The notes under the pieces were generated by a model. The model did no database searches and was not told the DNA's origin. It worked only from the letters and a program-made list of their open reading frames with translations. Positions 54,001-63,687 of a stretch of 64,000 bases of DNA are shown piece after piece. The position numbers and the translations under genes were made by a program. Origin of the DNA: Craspedostauros australis (lineage: Eukaryota > Bacillariophyta > Bacillariophyceae > Mastogloiales > Achnanthaceae). The stretch spans positions 186,001 to 250,000 of the forward strand of contig JAMXDE010000028.1 in NCBI GenBank assembly GCA_026770025.1, in the 5' to 3' direction. How positions within the stretch are numbered: the stretch's first letter is position 1; each line of letters starts with the position of its first letter.

Positions 54001-54570
54001 AAAGACGCGCTGCTGGATCTCACGTCCTTGCGCCACCTGCGTTGATATTGCGGAGGGCGATGTGAGTGAGGCTGCGCCAGGAGCCGCTGCCGCTGTTGTG
54101 TGGGAGATGAGCATGCAGAGCAGTAAGACTGCCCTGATCAGACGGGTGACCAGTGCGGTTGCTCTTTGCTGCCTTTTCGTCGATGGTGATGGGCGCGAAC
54201 GTCGTGATGGTGCTGTTCGCGTCTGTTGAAGCTGTGTCTGTTGCAGCTGCCGCTGTTGGTTAACAATGATCATCTCGTCCACGTTCCTATCCACGCTCGT
54301 GTCCACGTTCGTGGGTTGAGCGGCGATGTGGATATTCGAAACAACGTGGAACGATGCTGTGGCTGTCGCTGTTGCGGCGAGATGAAGACTTTCGCAACAC
54401 GAAGTCTGGCGGCCATCGCTGCGAACATGCAGCGCTGTTGCGACGTTCGCGTGTGACATCTCATTGTCATTAGCAGTGTCATTCGCAGTGCCAGTGTTGC
54501 TGGTGTTTGCGTCAACGGGCCTTGCACCACCGCCATGGCCATCGCATGCATTCCTCCTGAGAGTCGCCAT
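51001..54570 (-). CDS. Cache-domain class C (7tm_3) G-protein-coupled receptor
   Basis: 1,189 aa from the ATG at 54570; a later in-frame ATG at residue 100 is an alternative start. A hydrophobic stretch at residues ~139-158 (ALVTRLIRAVLLLCMLISHT) is a signal peptide or anchor. Residues ~190-665 form an extracellular double-Cache-like ligand domain (RSRDYDPRMRSWYLTSK, WSEPYVFFSSGNIGITWTEP, VFEGVLAVDYMLDQISNFL), with a Cys-rich insert near 295-390. Seven membrane segments lie at about 676-699, 712-732, 740-762, 785-805, 836-856, 871-891 and 900-920. MAFSPLIVKIYRMYRL and NLDPRFGEAKQLMFSIYNLAFTG are class C (GABA-B/glutamate type) signatures. The tail of ~260 residues is Ser/Asn-rich and disordered. 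It is a surface sensor for small molecules such as amino acids or amines; the ligand is unknown. Confidence 0.85.
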   Translation of the reverse strand: MATLRRNACDGHGGGARPVDANTSNTGTANDTANDNEMSHANVATALHVRSDGRQTSCCESLHLAATATATASFHVVSNIHIAAQPTNVDTSVDRNVDEMIIVNQQRQLQQTQLQQTRTAPSRRSRPSPSTKRQQRATALVTRLIRAVLLLCMLISHTTAAAAPGAASLTSPSAISTQVAQGREIQQRVFENVDHFMNAPVLATKLTNYAYEVGEFDHGMQPQDRDRVMSQFYVQAISMELKVYYGLETGTTTIITDDVTGFTYRESGNSGYDLDDPRMAHYRDACVNRDTGAVELCEMSEGAKYVSCDTDDCDAVFPCSSDDDNGVDEAGSSNSQIDCGNTTTASENAAECSNQDKPTQRWCRKYSIVKAEAGQKLGFVPRSYSCLNSLGRLTQEPGTAIYRDKNNPDIVHRDGTCVFRDGTPVTRVVSGPFAYCGNPLDPKFGFRSVSSDVSCDGAFIGVYRSRDYDPRMRSWYLTSKAKLRPFWSEPYVFFSSGNIGITWTEPLFGANAQGQSVFEGVLAVDYMLDQISNFLNEAYNDSDTRVVVYEAKAPYYMIGSSVSSVLSRKVLSEDPTQPCPADDSADCDVVRISVEELEGSESNNAIRNAHLDSLEAGFPTGTYVSTKASSVVDSKAFVAESILYEHPKANLQWRIMVITPVARSDNDTIKRGDQLFVPLLFVAGMGCAICLALAILLYQYRTTRAVIHADYRFTMAFIVACCATNMGMFTMLGENTDGMCMIRFWSFFLLSAMAFSPLIVKIYRMYRLVGATAAFQKVRITNLQAAMYAVPIPLGQAICLAIFSFVDPYSQRELLELESGVPVQRIICDFESDAFWITEFVLSVSLILVGCVLAYLTRNLDPRFGEAKQLMFSIYNLAFTGLIILVILYLVGVTQAAERVLLTISVFWGTILSSAAFVLPRIIQARQAIRNSRTSNATRIGNSSRMGNYAATIGMTRISGMPGVGQDYNNNNNNYINSSRSVENWNAGSSSALGTNKKEVHSNSERGRDDGGGSDDARLSQTLTSSSNGSMMHKVGLAPNGRTSVMLDGRLSELREREREDQFDDSSSSSVLRTGDDDEIDAAAAPSVSSDNTTSPSTSTPSGDDRNMHEAVNEAAISAAIASNHIGGGVVENDANAMFHNGDVLNSRESEPESVHFDGDRCSAYAVRDAEIGLFLQEHGDGEQEEVYS
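51641..51671 (-). repeat. GTT triplet tract (poly-Asn on the coding strand)
   Basis: Plus-strand gttgttgttgttgttg in the receptor tail, giving a run of Asn. Confidence 0.8.
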
Positions 54571-56053
54571 TGTGTTGTGCTTTTTCGGTTGCTGCGATTG
54601 TGAGTTGATGGTGGTGGCAGTGCGTTCGTGTGCTCAACCTTGATCGTATGAACGTTCCTGGGCGCGACTTTCGCAGCACCGAAGAAGTCCCAAACGTTTC
54701 CTTTGGGGAAGCTTTCGTGGATCTGAAGAGGGCTTCGCCTCGGTGTATCACAGCAGTTTGCCTCCTCAGCGTTTGCTGTTTGTGCTGTTTGCGTGTGCTG
54801 TTGCTTGTGCTGTTGGCAATGTTGGCGATGATGGCAATGGTGCTCCTCTCTCGATTGAGGTTGGATGCTGAAGCAGCTCAGATGTGAATGTGGGGGTATC
54901 TTGTAGTCGTAGTCGTACACCTTTGGTTTGTTTCGTTGTCCCTTTCTCTCTCTTTCTCTTTTTCTCTTGTTGTGTGGCTGCGGTTCCAGTGCCCCAGAGA
55001 GTGGATGTCAATGGCCTGTGTCTCTTGGAGGCTTTGTTGTCCCAAGGGAGAGATGTTTCTGTGCTGCTCTTGTGCTGTTGTTGTCGCCTCTTGATCCCCT
55101 TGGTTTCTCATGTTCCCTCGTTGCCTCCGTCTTGTTGTTCACGTGCGATCAGGTACATGTTAATCATGCCACGCGCCACTACCGTCCCCGTTGTCACGCA
55201 TTGTTTGAACGCGACACCACGCATTAATCAGCCTCTGTTGCCTACTCCACGAAATAGCAAAAGACGTTAAGAGGCAATGTTCCGCGACCCAAATTGCCCA
55301 ACGACGACGAACCTGAAAACACGCATCGTTGCTGGTTTGCGACGCGGAGACGTGTTGGAGTTTCCGAAGTATGATTTCGCCCTTCAACATTCCTCCGTGT
55401 GTATTGAGTCGAGTTGTTCGATCCGAGCACAGACACAAGTATGTGTCTTTTACAACCCGTGATTGGCACTCGCGGGCTTTTGGCTCCATCTCGGAGTATC
55501 GTAGTCGAACGAGTCGCTATTCCAAACTTGGAGTCCTGGATGGCTTGAGTCCCTCGCATCAATTCTGCTCGAGAAAGAATCGGTCATGCTCGCAAGTCCT
55601 GTGCTACTACCATGAGTATCGCTCAGAAACACCTCGAGAAGAGCAACGCGCTTCCTCTGCGTGTTGCCTTCGTTGCGCCACTTCTCCTCTTCTTGGTGGT
55701 AACGCACACATCAGTGCACCAGCGTGTCATACAATGGTTCGTACTCGTATCTGTACTATACCCACGCTCCTTGTGCACTTACCATCCTCATATTTGGTAT
55801 TATACTACATATAACACTACTCTCTCTCTTGGAAGCCGTCGTCGATCTCGGTGCGCTTCTTCAGGCCTGCATCCTCTCGAGCACAGAGCTGCGACGGCTT
55901 GTCACGCCTTCCAGTGCTTCAGGCTTGATCCGCTCAAAGGCGTGTTCCACGCTATCCGTGCTACGAGGACGACATCCCATTGAATGCTATTGCAACTCGC
56001 AGACATACAATACCTGAACATCAACGGCAAGCCAGGCGCAAAGTTGCGAACGG
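54571..56053. other. divergent intergenic region
   Basis: Holds the promoters of the receptor gene and the multi-pass protein gene. A ctctctttctctttttctc pyrimidine tract lies at about 54946-54968. The frame near 54.88 kb lacks an ATG and a domain. No gene supported. Confidence 0.5.
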
Positions 56054-58114
56054 ATGGTGTTCAGGATCGGCGGTGATCCCATCCGGAAGGTCAAGATGGT
56101 GGCGAAGCGCCACGAGAATCGTTCGACTTCGCGTCAGGCGCAGCCACCAACACAGCAGCAACAACAACCGCAACAGCAACCGCAACAGCAACGGGAATCC
56201 CTCAAGCCTCTCAAGCCGTCCAAACGAAACACGACAGTCACGCTGGCCGATGACTTTTCGTCTTCCTGTGCGTTGCACGGCAACACAAGACGAAGCTTGG
56301 ATGCAGGCAGCTTCGAGCACGATTGCGATACGCAGCAAAAGCAACCTTCTCGTAAGAGCGGCCGTCGAGCGCGGCAGGAGCAGCTGCAGGACGGAGCTTG
56401 CCATTGGAACAGCGATGAAGATGATGACGCTGGCTCATCCGCAGCGCCTTCAATTACGCCCTTGCCTCAGGCACGACTTGTACTGGAGGTCTGCCAAATC
56501 TCGGCGCTGCTGGTCATCCTGGGTGCCGGTGCGGCGCACTCTTCGTTCGCCCTCATCGCCACCCTCATAGAAGGTGATACGGGATCCATGCAGATCCGGG
56601 ACTTCCGTCTGCCTGCGATGGTCGCCACGTTCTTTCAAACCACCAGCGGGGTGGCCGCCATGATCACGGGAATGTATGCCATGTTTGCTTTCGTTCAGAT
56701 CATGCTCTGCATGAACGCATTCAAGGGTGCAAGCACTGCAGTGGCTATCAACAGCAGTCCATCGGATAGAAGTCCCAGTATCCGCAACGAAGATCCTTGT
56801 GGTGGACAAGGCATCACATCACGACAGACGCGACAGACGCGACACGATCAGTTGCGGCAACGGTTACTACTGCAGCAATGTCACAGGATCTGGAGAAGAT
56901 TTCACATGTGGTGCAAGATCTTGGTGGCGCTCATCAACCTATCGCCCATCTCTTTCATCATCACAATCACGAGACTGTTGCAAGGAGCGTCAGAACCACC
57001 GGAACAGAACGACTTCATCCCCATGCTGCTCAACCCAACCGAAGATGACGTTCACTGCGTCGTCTTCATGGGCCTGCTGGTCCTCATCTCCGTCTGCGGC
57101 ACGCTCATCGGTGGCCTCACGGTCCTGTCGCTGCATCTGTGCGCCATTCTTGGATACCAGGCGCATTCCCGGCACGTCGGTTACCACGCGCTGCGGTACG
57201 CCTATTACTCACTGCTCGTGGCGGCTGGTGGTATTTCGCAAGTCCTGCTGGGTGTCTTTGCCTGGCATCGCTTTGGCTTTGGTCCTTACAAGCAGGCCAT
57301 CCATGTTGCGACCTACACCGTCTACTTCCCTCTCGTTTCCATCATCGTGGGATGCGCCCAGTGCATCATGGCGTACGTTGGATGGCGTCGCGCACGCAGA
57401 GTTATTCGGGGGGACTGCCCAGACGCACTTCTCTCCGTCAACACCTCCACTCGTGACATCAACGAGGTGGGGGCTAGTTTTGATTGCGAACGCGAGAATG
57501 CGAACGACAGTGGTGTCGAACAACACACGTCTTCGGCGACTTCCAAACAGCAGCCGCAGCTACAGCAGCCGCAGCTACAGCACCAGAACCTGCAACGGCA
57601 TACATCAAATGCAACGCAGAGACTTCCGTTCCATGCAACAGCCGCAGCTTCATATGACTACACCATGTGGTACGTGGTGCTGACGACCTTCGTCATCACC
57701 GTCTACCTCCAATTCTTGTTCCAGCCATCGTACGGGACGCAGGAAACCGCTGGCACGCACGGTGGAGATTTTACCAGATGCTACTCGGCGGAAGGTGCGA
57801 CGATCGCATCGGTCTACCTGGGGTTCTTTTGCATGCCGCTGTATTTGGATCACTTGGTGCAAACGACACCCTGGAGCATCCGCAGCGACGAGATGTACGA
57901 CCGGGATTCCATGCCGTACAAAGAAGATTTGCTGGTCAAATGCTGCGGCCTGGAACCACGCGTGCGCCAAGCGCGGGAGCATGTACCGTATTCAGCAGCA
58001 GCGTCCGCTGATGGTTTTCAATGCAATCAAGACACGCGAGCGGCCGCTATTCGGCATCGGCATGCCTCCGATCCAACGCAAGACGTTGACCAATCACATG
58101 ATTTTTGCAAATAA
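56054..58114 (+). CDS. multi-pass membrane protein, unknown family
   Basis: 686 aa from the ATG at 56054, with a stop upstream in the same frame. The first ~135 residues are polar, with polyQ and basic stretches. Then come about eight or nine hydrophobic segments: VCQISALLVILGAG, VAAMITGMYAMFAFVQIMLC, WCKILVALINLSPISFI, VFMGLLVLISVCGTLIGGL, AYYSLLVAAGGISQVLLGVF, VYFPLVSIIVGCAQCIMAYV, VVLTTFVITVYLQFLF, and a final VYLGFFCMPLYL, followed by a short polar tail. A Gln-rich loop (LQQPQLQHQNLQ) lies before the last two. No transporter or receptor signature was recognised. It converges on MAT1 with about 110 bp between. Confidence 0.65.
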   Translation: MVFRIGGDPIRKVKMVAKRHENRSTSRQAQPPTQQQQQPQQQPQQQRESLKPLKPSKRNTTVTLADDFSSSCALHGNTRRSLDAGSFEHDCDTQQKQPSRKSGRRARQEQLQDGACHWNSDEDDDAGSSAAPSITPLPQARLVLEVCQISALLVILGAGAAHSSFALIATLIEGDTGSMQIRDFRLPAMVATFFQTTSGVAAMITGMYAMFAFVQIMLCMNAFKGASTAVAINSSPSDRSPSIRNEDPCGGQGITSRQTRQTRHDQLRQRLLLQQCHRIWRRFHMWCKILVALINLSPISFIITITRLLQGASEPPEQNDFIPMLLNPTEDDVHCVVFMGLLVLISVCGTLIGGLTVLSLHLCAILGYQAHSRHVGYHALRYAYYSLLVAAGGISQVLLGVFAWHRFGFGPYKQAIHVATYTVYFPLVSIIVGCAQCIMAYVGWRRARRVIRGDCPDALLSVNTSTRDINEVGASFDCERENANDSGVEQHTSSATSKQQPQLQQPQLQHQNLQRHTSNATQRLPFHATAAASYDYTMWYVVLTTFVITVYLQFLFQPSYGTQETAGTHGGDFTRCYSAEGATIASVYLGFFCMPLYLDHLVQTTPWSIRSDEMYDRDSMPYKEDLLVKCCGLEPRVRQAREHVPYSAAASADGFQCNQDTRAAAIRHRHASDPTQDVDQSHDFCK

Positions 58115-58225
58115 TATAATGCATACGAGAATTATCCTTTCGAGTGTGCGTATGAACTCTGCATGATACTCTAACAATACTGTTGGCTCGTACATGGTAT
58201 TGTAGTATACGAGACAAGGGAATGG

Positions 58226-59119
58226 TCATTGCGACGCGACCAAGCTGGCAAACAACGTGGACACAGTCTCGTTCCAATTGCGCTGCTGCGAGTCGATGCT
58301 GCCGGCGGGAATGCCACCACCCGCGGCCTGGCGCTTGAGATAGAGCTCCCGGTCCAGCTTCTTTTCTCTGTAGAATCCTCCCTCCGGTTCCCGCACTTTG
58401 GGCATGGCGTAGTTGGCCGCCGCGGCGCCTCTGCCTTGCCGCTTGAGCTCGTTGCGATATCCCTGCATCTGCGCCGCCCGCAGTTCCGCCGACACCTCCT
58501 CACGCTCCCCCAGCAGCACCTGCGCCGATTCCTGCTTGAGCCGGCGTTTCGTGATGGCGATCGCCTTCTCCTCCTCCTTGCGCTCGCGCTTGCGGCGCTC
58601 CGTCTCCCTCTGCTCGGCGGCGATGCGGTCCTGAATGGATCGCTCTTCATCGGCGCGCTGCGACTGGCGAATGACGATCTGCTGGCGGTTGGCCTCCTCG
58701 TAGGCCTTGATCTTGGACTTGCACTCCTCCGCCTTGGGTTCCTCGTGCACGATGCTGTAGATGATGTCCTCCACCTCCTCCAGGTAGTTGTTGTACTCCA
58801 GCAAGGACGCGAAGTCCGTCTGCACCTTGTTGAAGACCTTGGTGACGCGCCGTCTCCAGCTGGTGTCGTTCTGGCACTGCACGTCGTCCAACGTCCTTGT
58901 CGACAGCGTCACCTTCTTCACGGGCGTGCCGCAGATGGGGCAGGGGAATTCGCGCTTGCGGCTGAACTCGCGCTCCACGCAGGTGTTGCAGAACTGGTGC
59001 CCGCAGCGCACGGTCGCGTTGGTTTGCAACGTCGCTGTCGATGTGAGGTTGGAGGAGTCGCCTTCGCCGATGCCGCAGATGGCGCACCGGAAGAAGTCCT
59101 CCTCGTCTTCATCATTCAT
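58226..59119 (-). CDS. MNAT1: CDK-activating kinase assembly factor MAT1 (TFIIH subunit)
   Basis: 297 aa from the ATG at 59119. Residues ~12-60 form a C3HC4 RING: CAICGIG, then RCGHQFCNTCVEREF and FPCPICGTPV, close to the MAT1 RING. Then comes the MAT1 core: WRRRVTKVFNK, FASLLEYNNYLEEVEDII, followed by a long charged coiled coil (RQSQRADEERSIQDRIAAE). The C-terminal part includes a short hydrophobic segment (ETVSTLFASLVAS). MAT1 bridges CDK7-cyclin H to TFIIH and stabilises the kinase; it acts in the nucleus in transcription initiation and cell-cycle control. The length is near the usual ~310. Identification is strong. Confidence 0.9.
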   Translation of the reverse strand: MNDEDEEDFFRCAICGIGEGDSSNLTSTATLQTNATVRCGHQFCNTCVEREFSRKREFPCPICGTPVKKVTLSTRTLDDVQCQNDTSWRRRVTKVFNKVQTDFASLLEYNNYLEEVEDIIYSIVHEEPKAEECKSKIKAYEEANRQQIVIRQSQRADEERSIQDRIAAEQRETERRKRERKEEEKAIAITKRRLKQESAQVLLGEREEVSAELRAAQMQGYRNELKRQGRGAAAANYAMPKVREPEGGFYREKKLDRELYLKRQAAGGGIPAGSIDSQQRNWNETVSTLFASLVASQ

Positions 59120-60624
59120 TGTTGTATTCGTGCTCTTGTCTCTGTCTCTGCCACTGTCTCTGCCACCGTATCTGCTTCTCTGTTTGTTGCTCTTGTCTCG
59201 ACCGTTTGCGCAATGCTCAATTCATCCAACCCCTGTGCTCATCAGTGCGATAAACCCAAAGAGCAGGTGATTGTTTGAGTACTGTGGTGGTGATAGTGAT
59301 GGTGATGGTGCTCGTGGTTCAACACACACTCTGTGGGCAGCGATACCTGCCTCCGACAAACAGGCAAACCATCAACGCCAACGTCAACCGCACAGGAACA
59401 ACAACAGAAGAGGAACGATGAACGGCCAAACACGGACCAATCTCCATGGTCGATCTCTCCCTTTCTCCGAATTTCCTGTTTTCTTTCGTTGTTGTTGTTT
59501 AATCGATGGAGTCGAAAGTCCAACACACCGTGGAATCCTCGCAATCGAACCAAGACTACAAAAAGATACCTGGCGAATAGATCGTCGCGCTGGGGTCGGA
59601 GACGCCAACAACTAACGGCGGAGAATGGAATGGAGGAAGTCACCGACGGCCCCAACCCGAAACAATCGCCCGCACATGGGAAGAACCGACCGACTGATCG
59701 TGGCCAGCTCTGTCCATTTGGCTCACGGCCTCACTGCAGTACGACGTTCGTGGTGTGCCATACGATGCCGCGCAGTGTCGTAATGAACGAAGGCCTCGGC
59801 TTTGGTACTTGTAGCGCGCAGCAGCACGGGTTGACACCAGCAACATCACGGCAACGACCACATGTGTGCGACATGATCGCCAACGGCCAACGAGTCGTGT
59901 CATGAACCTCCCATCGCATTGGCCCATCCAGGACCGCTCGGTCTCGCTCATCGCTGTGTGTTGTTGTGCTGTGCTGTGTTGCGTTGTGCTGCTTTGCGAG
60001 TACGATGCAGTACCATGCAATGGGAGACGACACAGAAGTTGACGTGAAGAAATCACAAGTTTGCAATCGGGCAAACACAAGGTACGAACGAGAGCAACCA
60101 AGGCAATGTACTGATACACGGTGGGACAGGAAGGGAAGGAATGGAGCAAAGCAACGGCTGCCATGAGGTGTTGTCCATCAACTTGCAACATCCAACGCCG
60201 CCATCTTGCTTGGTCTGCATCTGTCTCACCCTCATCGACAATCGATCCTAAAGGTCGAGAGCCCAAGATCCCAACACACCCATCATCGAAGGCATTGCGA
60301 TAGCATCCAAGCTTTGCTCGACGTGATCGTTTGCCGATACAACCCAGCCTCGGGCCGTCATGTTTGCTTCATGTGTGAGGTGTGCAGCGAGGAGTCTCTC
60401 GTATCCATTGCTCACAACCCATCATCCTCTCTCACTGTCATCGCCACCGTCATCGCCATTGTCTCCACCATTTGAATCCTCTTCCTGAACCGCAAAGCGT
60501 TGGTCTTCCCATCTTCCTTATCATCAAGCAGACAGCCAAGTGTGCAGCTACCGCAGCAAACAAACGCAGGCGTCTTGCATCTGCAGCGCAACAGAGCAGT
60601 GCTTGACACACACTCGCTAGAGAA

Positions 60625-60673
<49 letters not shown>

Positions 60674-60766
60674 TAGAAGAAGAATCCAGACATCGGCACG
60701 CGTGAGGCAAGCGACGCAAGCTTTGCTACTACAGACGTCCAGAACCACCGTTTCGATTCTACGACC
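59120..60766. other. divergent intergenic region
   Basis: Promoters of MAT1 and of the downstream gene. Many short overlapping frames, none with a domain. It includes a gctgtgttgcgttgtgctg-type repeat near 59960-59995 and the AG microsatellite described separately. Confidence 0.45.
60629..60671 (+). repeat. AG dinucleotide microsatellite
   Basis: About 21 AG units, ending some 95 bp before the ATG of the disordered-protein gene, so probably in its 5' UTR or core promoter. Confidence 0.9.
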
Positions 60767-63070
60767 ATGCCATCCAACTCGCCCAACTCAAACCAAGCCA
60801 TGTCAGCAGCTGATATCAGTGTGACCCTGGCGGCGCTGAAGGAGCATGTTGCCAGCCTGGAGAAGCAGGTCCTCATCGCACAGGCAACGGAACAGCGCCA
60901 GAGCGCCGAGACCAACCGTCATGCCCATGGCAAGAACAGCTCCGAGCGCCTCACATCGCCAAAGAAGAAGTCGGCGACACGCAACCAGCATATTGCATCT
61001 TCCAATCAGAGCCCCAAGTATCAATCCAAGCACACCTCCAAGCCATCTGCAAAGCACGGACGCAGTCGCAATGCAGTCATGACTGTGCCACACCGCGAGC
61101 GGCCAACGCGGTACGAGGACACTGCGGCGATTCGTCGCGTGGATTCCATGTCTCAGGCATCCGTTGGACCAGAGGTGCTGGATGAGATCAAGCTCATGAG
61201 CGGCAGCAAACCCTCCAAGAGCAAGACCGGTCGTCGCAGCTGGTGGAATCGGTTTCGTGGATCCAATCGCGGCAACACCGGCAGCGCCAAGAAGCTCAAC
61301 AGGGGAACAGCCTCGTCCAAGACATATCCCAAAACGAAGGATCAACGCCGCTCAAGTCATGGCAAGGACAAGAAGAAGTCAAAGAGCGAAGAATCAAAGT
61401 TGAATCACTCCTCTCACAGCTCTTCCAAACCGCCACTTGGTCGTTGCGAACAGACGTCGAAGCCCAAAACCAAAGTCCCGCCATCGTCGTCGTACAATGC
61501 TCAGCGATCGTTGGTGTCAAATCGCTCTGAGCACTCCGCGACCTCGAACTCTTCGTACTCGTCGTCGACATCTCGTGCTAGTACGAGCAATCAGTCTTCT
61601 GGGGGGCGTTCCACTTCGCCGAAGCCGTCACCGCGCTTGCGCAACAGCACTGGCGAGATCCATCCGCGCACGCCAACCGCGCGCCATACAGTACGTGGCA
61701 ACAAGCTCAGCTACACGAACCAGGCTTCACGCAATAGCCACCACACGTCCCCGCGCCCGTACAGCCCCGCTCCGCTCGGCATGCACCCAGACGCGCACTA
61801 TCGGGCTGCATCAGAGAGCCACGTGGTTCGAGAGATCCATGCCCCTGGCTTTGACTACGGTCATCGCTCCCATTCCACCGATCATCTGATTGAGGCGCAT
61901 GCTGTACCTGTGGCAGAAGCGACGCTCTTTGGAGAAGTGAAGCAACGCCAGGCCCATCGTTCTGGCAACGATGCCGCGAAGGATTCATCCCGTGGACACG
62001 GTGCTCGCGCAAGTGGCAACGCCGCACCCAAAGCGAAGGCAACGTACTTTGCGCCGTCCTATGCAAATCATCAAGGTGGAGGGCATGCTGCTGGTTCGGC
62101 CGTGCAGGACCGCGTGTGGCAATGGGGTATCCAGTCTGGTGGGCAGGCCGACATCCAGCAGCTCTCCGGCGCTCCGCGTCAACGCAACCAAAATGCGGCA
62201 CGCGAGGCTGCCAACTCGCCTTCTCCGAAGAAATGGAAATCGCCAACCCCGCCACCGCCACCGCAGACCCATTCCAACAGTGGCCATCAAGCCAAAGGCA
62301 CGCATGGTAAGCGGGGTGCATCACCAAATCGCCCTGCAGGCATCACAGGGTTCTCCAATACGGAAGACACGCGTCATGCATTCCGTCCCAGTCCTCGATC
62401 TCCCGTGAAGTCGTCGCGATCTCGAGGCAACGTCGCTTCTGCATCTGCCTCTCCACCGAATCGTGCCCCCATCACGAATAGTGGTGCGACGGGTGGAAAC
62501 CCAATGCGAGCAGCCTTGATGGCCCAGATCTGCAGCGACCAACCCAAGCTGAAACCGTCAGCGGCACCCGTCACTCAGAACGCCAGCGATGGCCCACATG
62601 GTCAATCAGCACCAGCTGCCAATGGATCTGCCCAAGGCCAACGAGGAGCCGTCGTTGGAGCAGGAACCAATACGCCACGGCGCACAGCAGGGCCCAAGCC
62701 ATCTTTCCTGGACGAAATCCGCGGTGGGAAGCCCAAGCTCAAGTCCATTTCTCAACCACGTCCCGTTCCTGAAATCCAGCCCGAGTCGTTGGCTAACACA
62801 AGCGGAGGGACCGGACGAGGCGCAGGAGCAGGAGCCGGGGGAGGGATGAACTTTCACTCCGAACTGGTGGCCACGCTCAACCTTGGCGGCAACCTGAAAC
62901 GAGTCCAAGCATCGCCAAAGAAGCCGCGCCAGGCCAACCAGTCTGAGACTGCGCTCGCTGGTAGCAAGACGCTGGCGTCATTGCGGGCACGACAAGGAGG
63001 CAAGAGTCGTGGCAAGCCTTCCTCTTCTCGCAAAGCCAGAATGCGAGGTGACGATTGGACTGCCGTGTGA
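60767..63070 (+). CDS. disordered basic Ser/Pro-rich protein, unknown
   Basis: 767 aa from the ATG at 60767. Residues ~10-45 can form a coiled coil (VTLAALKEHVASLEKQVLIA). The rest is Ser/Lys/Arg/Pro/His-rich and disordered, with SPK/SPR-type and PPPPP stretches that suit kinase and SH3/WW binding. Short segments look more conserved: FLDEIRGGKPKLKSI and MRAALMAQICSDQPKLK, both with a hydrophobic cluster followed by PKLK. These resemble WH2-like actin-binding motifs (A-L---I-----LK), so an actin regulator of the WIP/verprolin kind is possible. This is a suggestion from motif shape only. Confidence 0.6.
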   Translation: MPSNSPNSNQAMSAADISVTLAALKEHVASLEKQVLIAQATEQRQSAETNRHAHGKNSSERLTSPKKKSATRNQHIASSNQSPKYQSKHTSKPSAKHGRSRNAVMTVPHRERPTRYEDTAAIRRVDSMSQASVGPEVLDEIKLMSGSKPSKSKTGRRSWWNRFRGSNRGNTGSAKKLNRGTASSKTYPKTKDQRRSSHGKDKKKSKSEESKLNHSSHSSSKPPLGRCEQTSKPKTKVPPSSSYNAQRSLVSNRSEHSATSNSSYSSSTSRASTSNQSSGGRSTSPKPSPRLRNSTGEIHPRTPTARHTVRGNKLSYTNQASRNSHHTSPRPYSPAPLGMHPDAHYRAASESHVVREIHAPGFDYGHRSHSTDHLIEAHAVPVAEATLFGEVKQRQAHRSGNDAAKDSSRGHGARASGNAAPKAKATYFAPSYANHQGGGHAAGSAVQDRVWQWGIQSGGQADIQQLSGAPRQRNQNAAREAANSPSPKKWKSPTPPPPPQTHSNSGHQAKGTHGKRGASPNRPAGITGFSNTEDTRHAFRPSPRSPVKSSRSRGNVASASASPPNRAPITNSGATGGNPMRAALMAQICSDQPKLKPSAAPVTQNASDGPHGQSAPAANGSAQGQRGAVVGAGTNTPRRTAGPKPSFLDEIRGGKPKLKSISQPRPVPEIQPESLANTSGGTGRGAGAGAGGGMNFHSELVATLNLGGNLKRVQASPKKPRQANQSETALAGSKTLASLRARQGGKSRGKPSSSRKARMRGDDWTAV

Positions 63071-63687
63071 TCAAGAGCTACCATCAATGCAAGTCGTTGA
63101 CTTGACGGAGACGCAGAGTCTCACGGCTGGAGGACGTTGAAAGAGGCCAGTCCCAAGCCAGCTCTCGGTTTCAAGGCAACGACCATCCTTCTCCACACCA
63201 AGGCAGGGGATGGCAACAGCTGTGGTCGTAGCATCATCCCATCGTCGACAATCAACCAAAACGAGAGCTCGACTGAACAAGAAGGGACTGGTTTGACTCT
63301 CACGAAACCGAAACAACATGAGTCGGAGGACGCATACCCATGGTGTGGGAAGACAAGTACGAGTATGGATGTAAGAAAAAGAACAGTCGATAGTAAAAGG
63401 AATAAGATTAGTAGTGAAACCCGAAAAGACAGCAACAAAGCCAACCTGTCATGTGGGCAGTGATCTCTTGTGCCACGTAGCACTCGTAGACAGCACCTGT
63501 GGTTTCATTCAGGACTGTGGCGACCTCGGACGCACATCCGTTTCTCAAGCATGCTCTTGATCATATGACACTCGATTGACTTGCAATTCTGTTCAATGAC
63601 AATGGTATCCTTCGTTCGCTCGACTCGACTCTATCCGACCCTGCCTCTATTCTACACAAGTACGAGTACGAGTACAGCAACATAGAT
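63071..63687. other. convergent spacer
   Basis: Between the disordered-protein gene and the helicase gene end. No gene seen. Confidence 0.5.
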
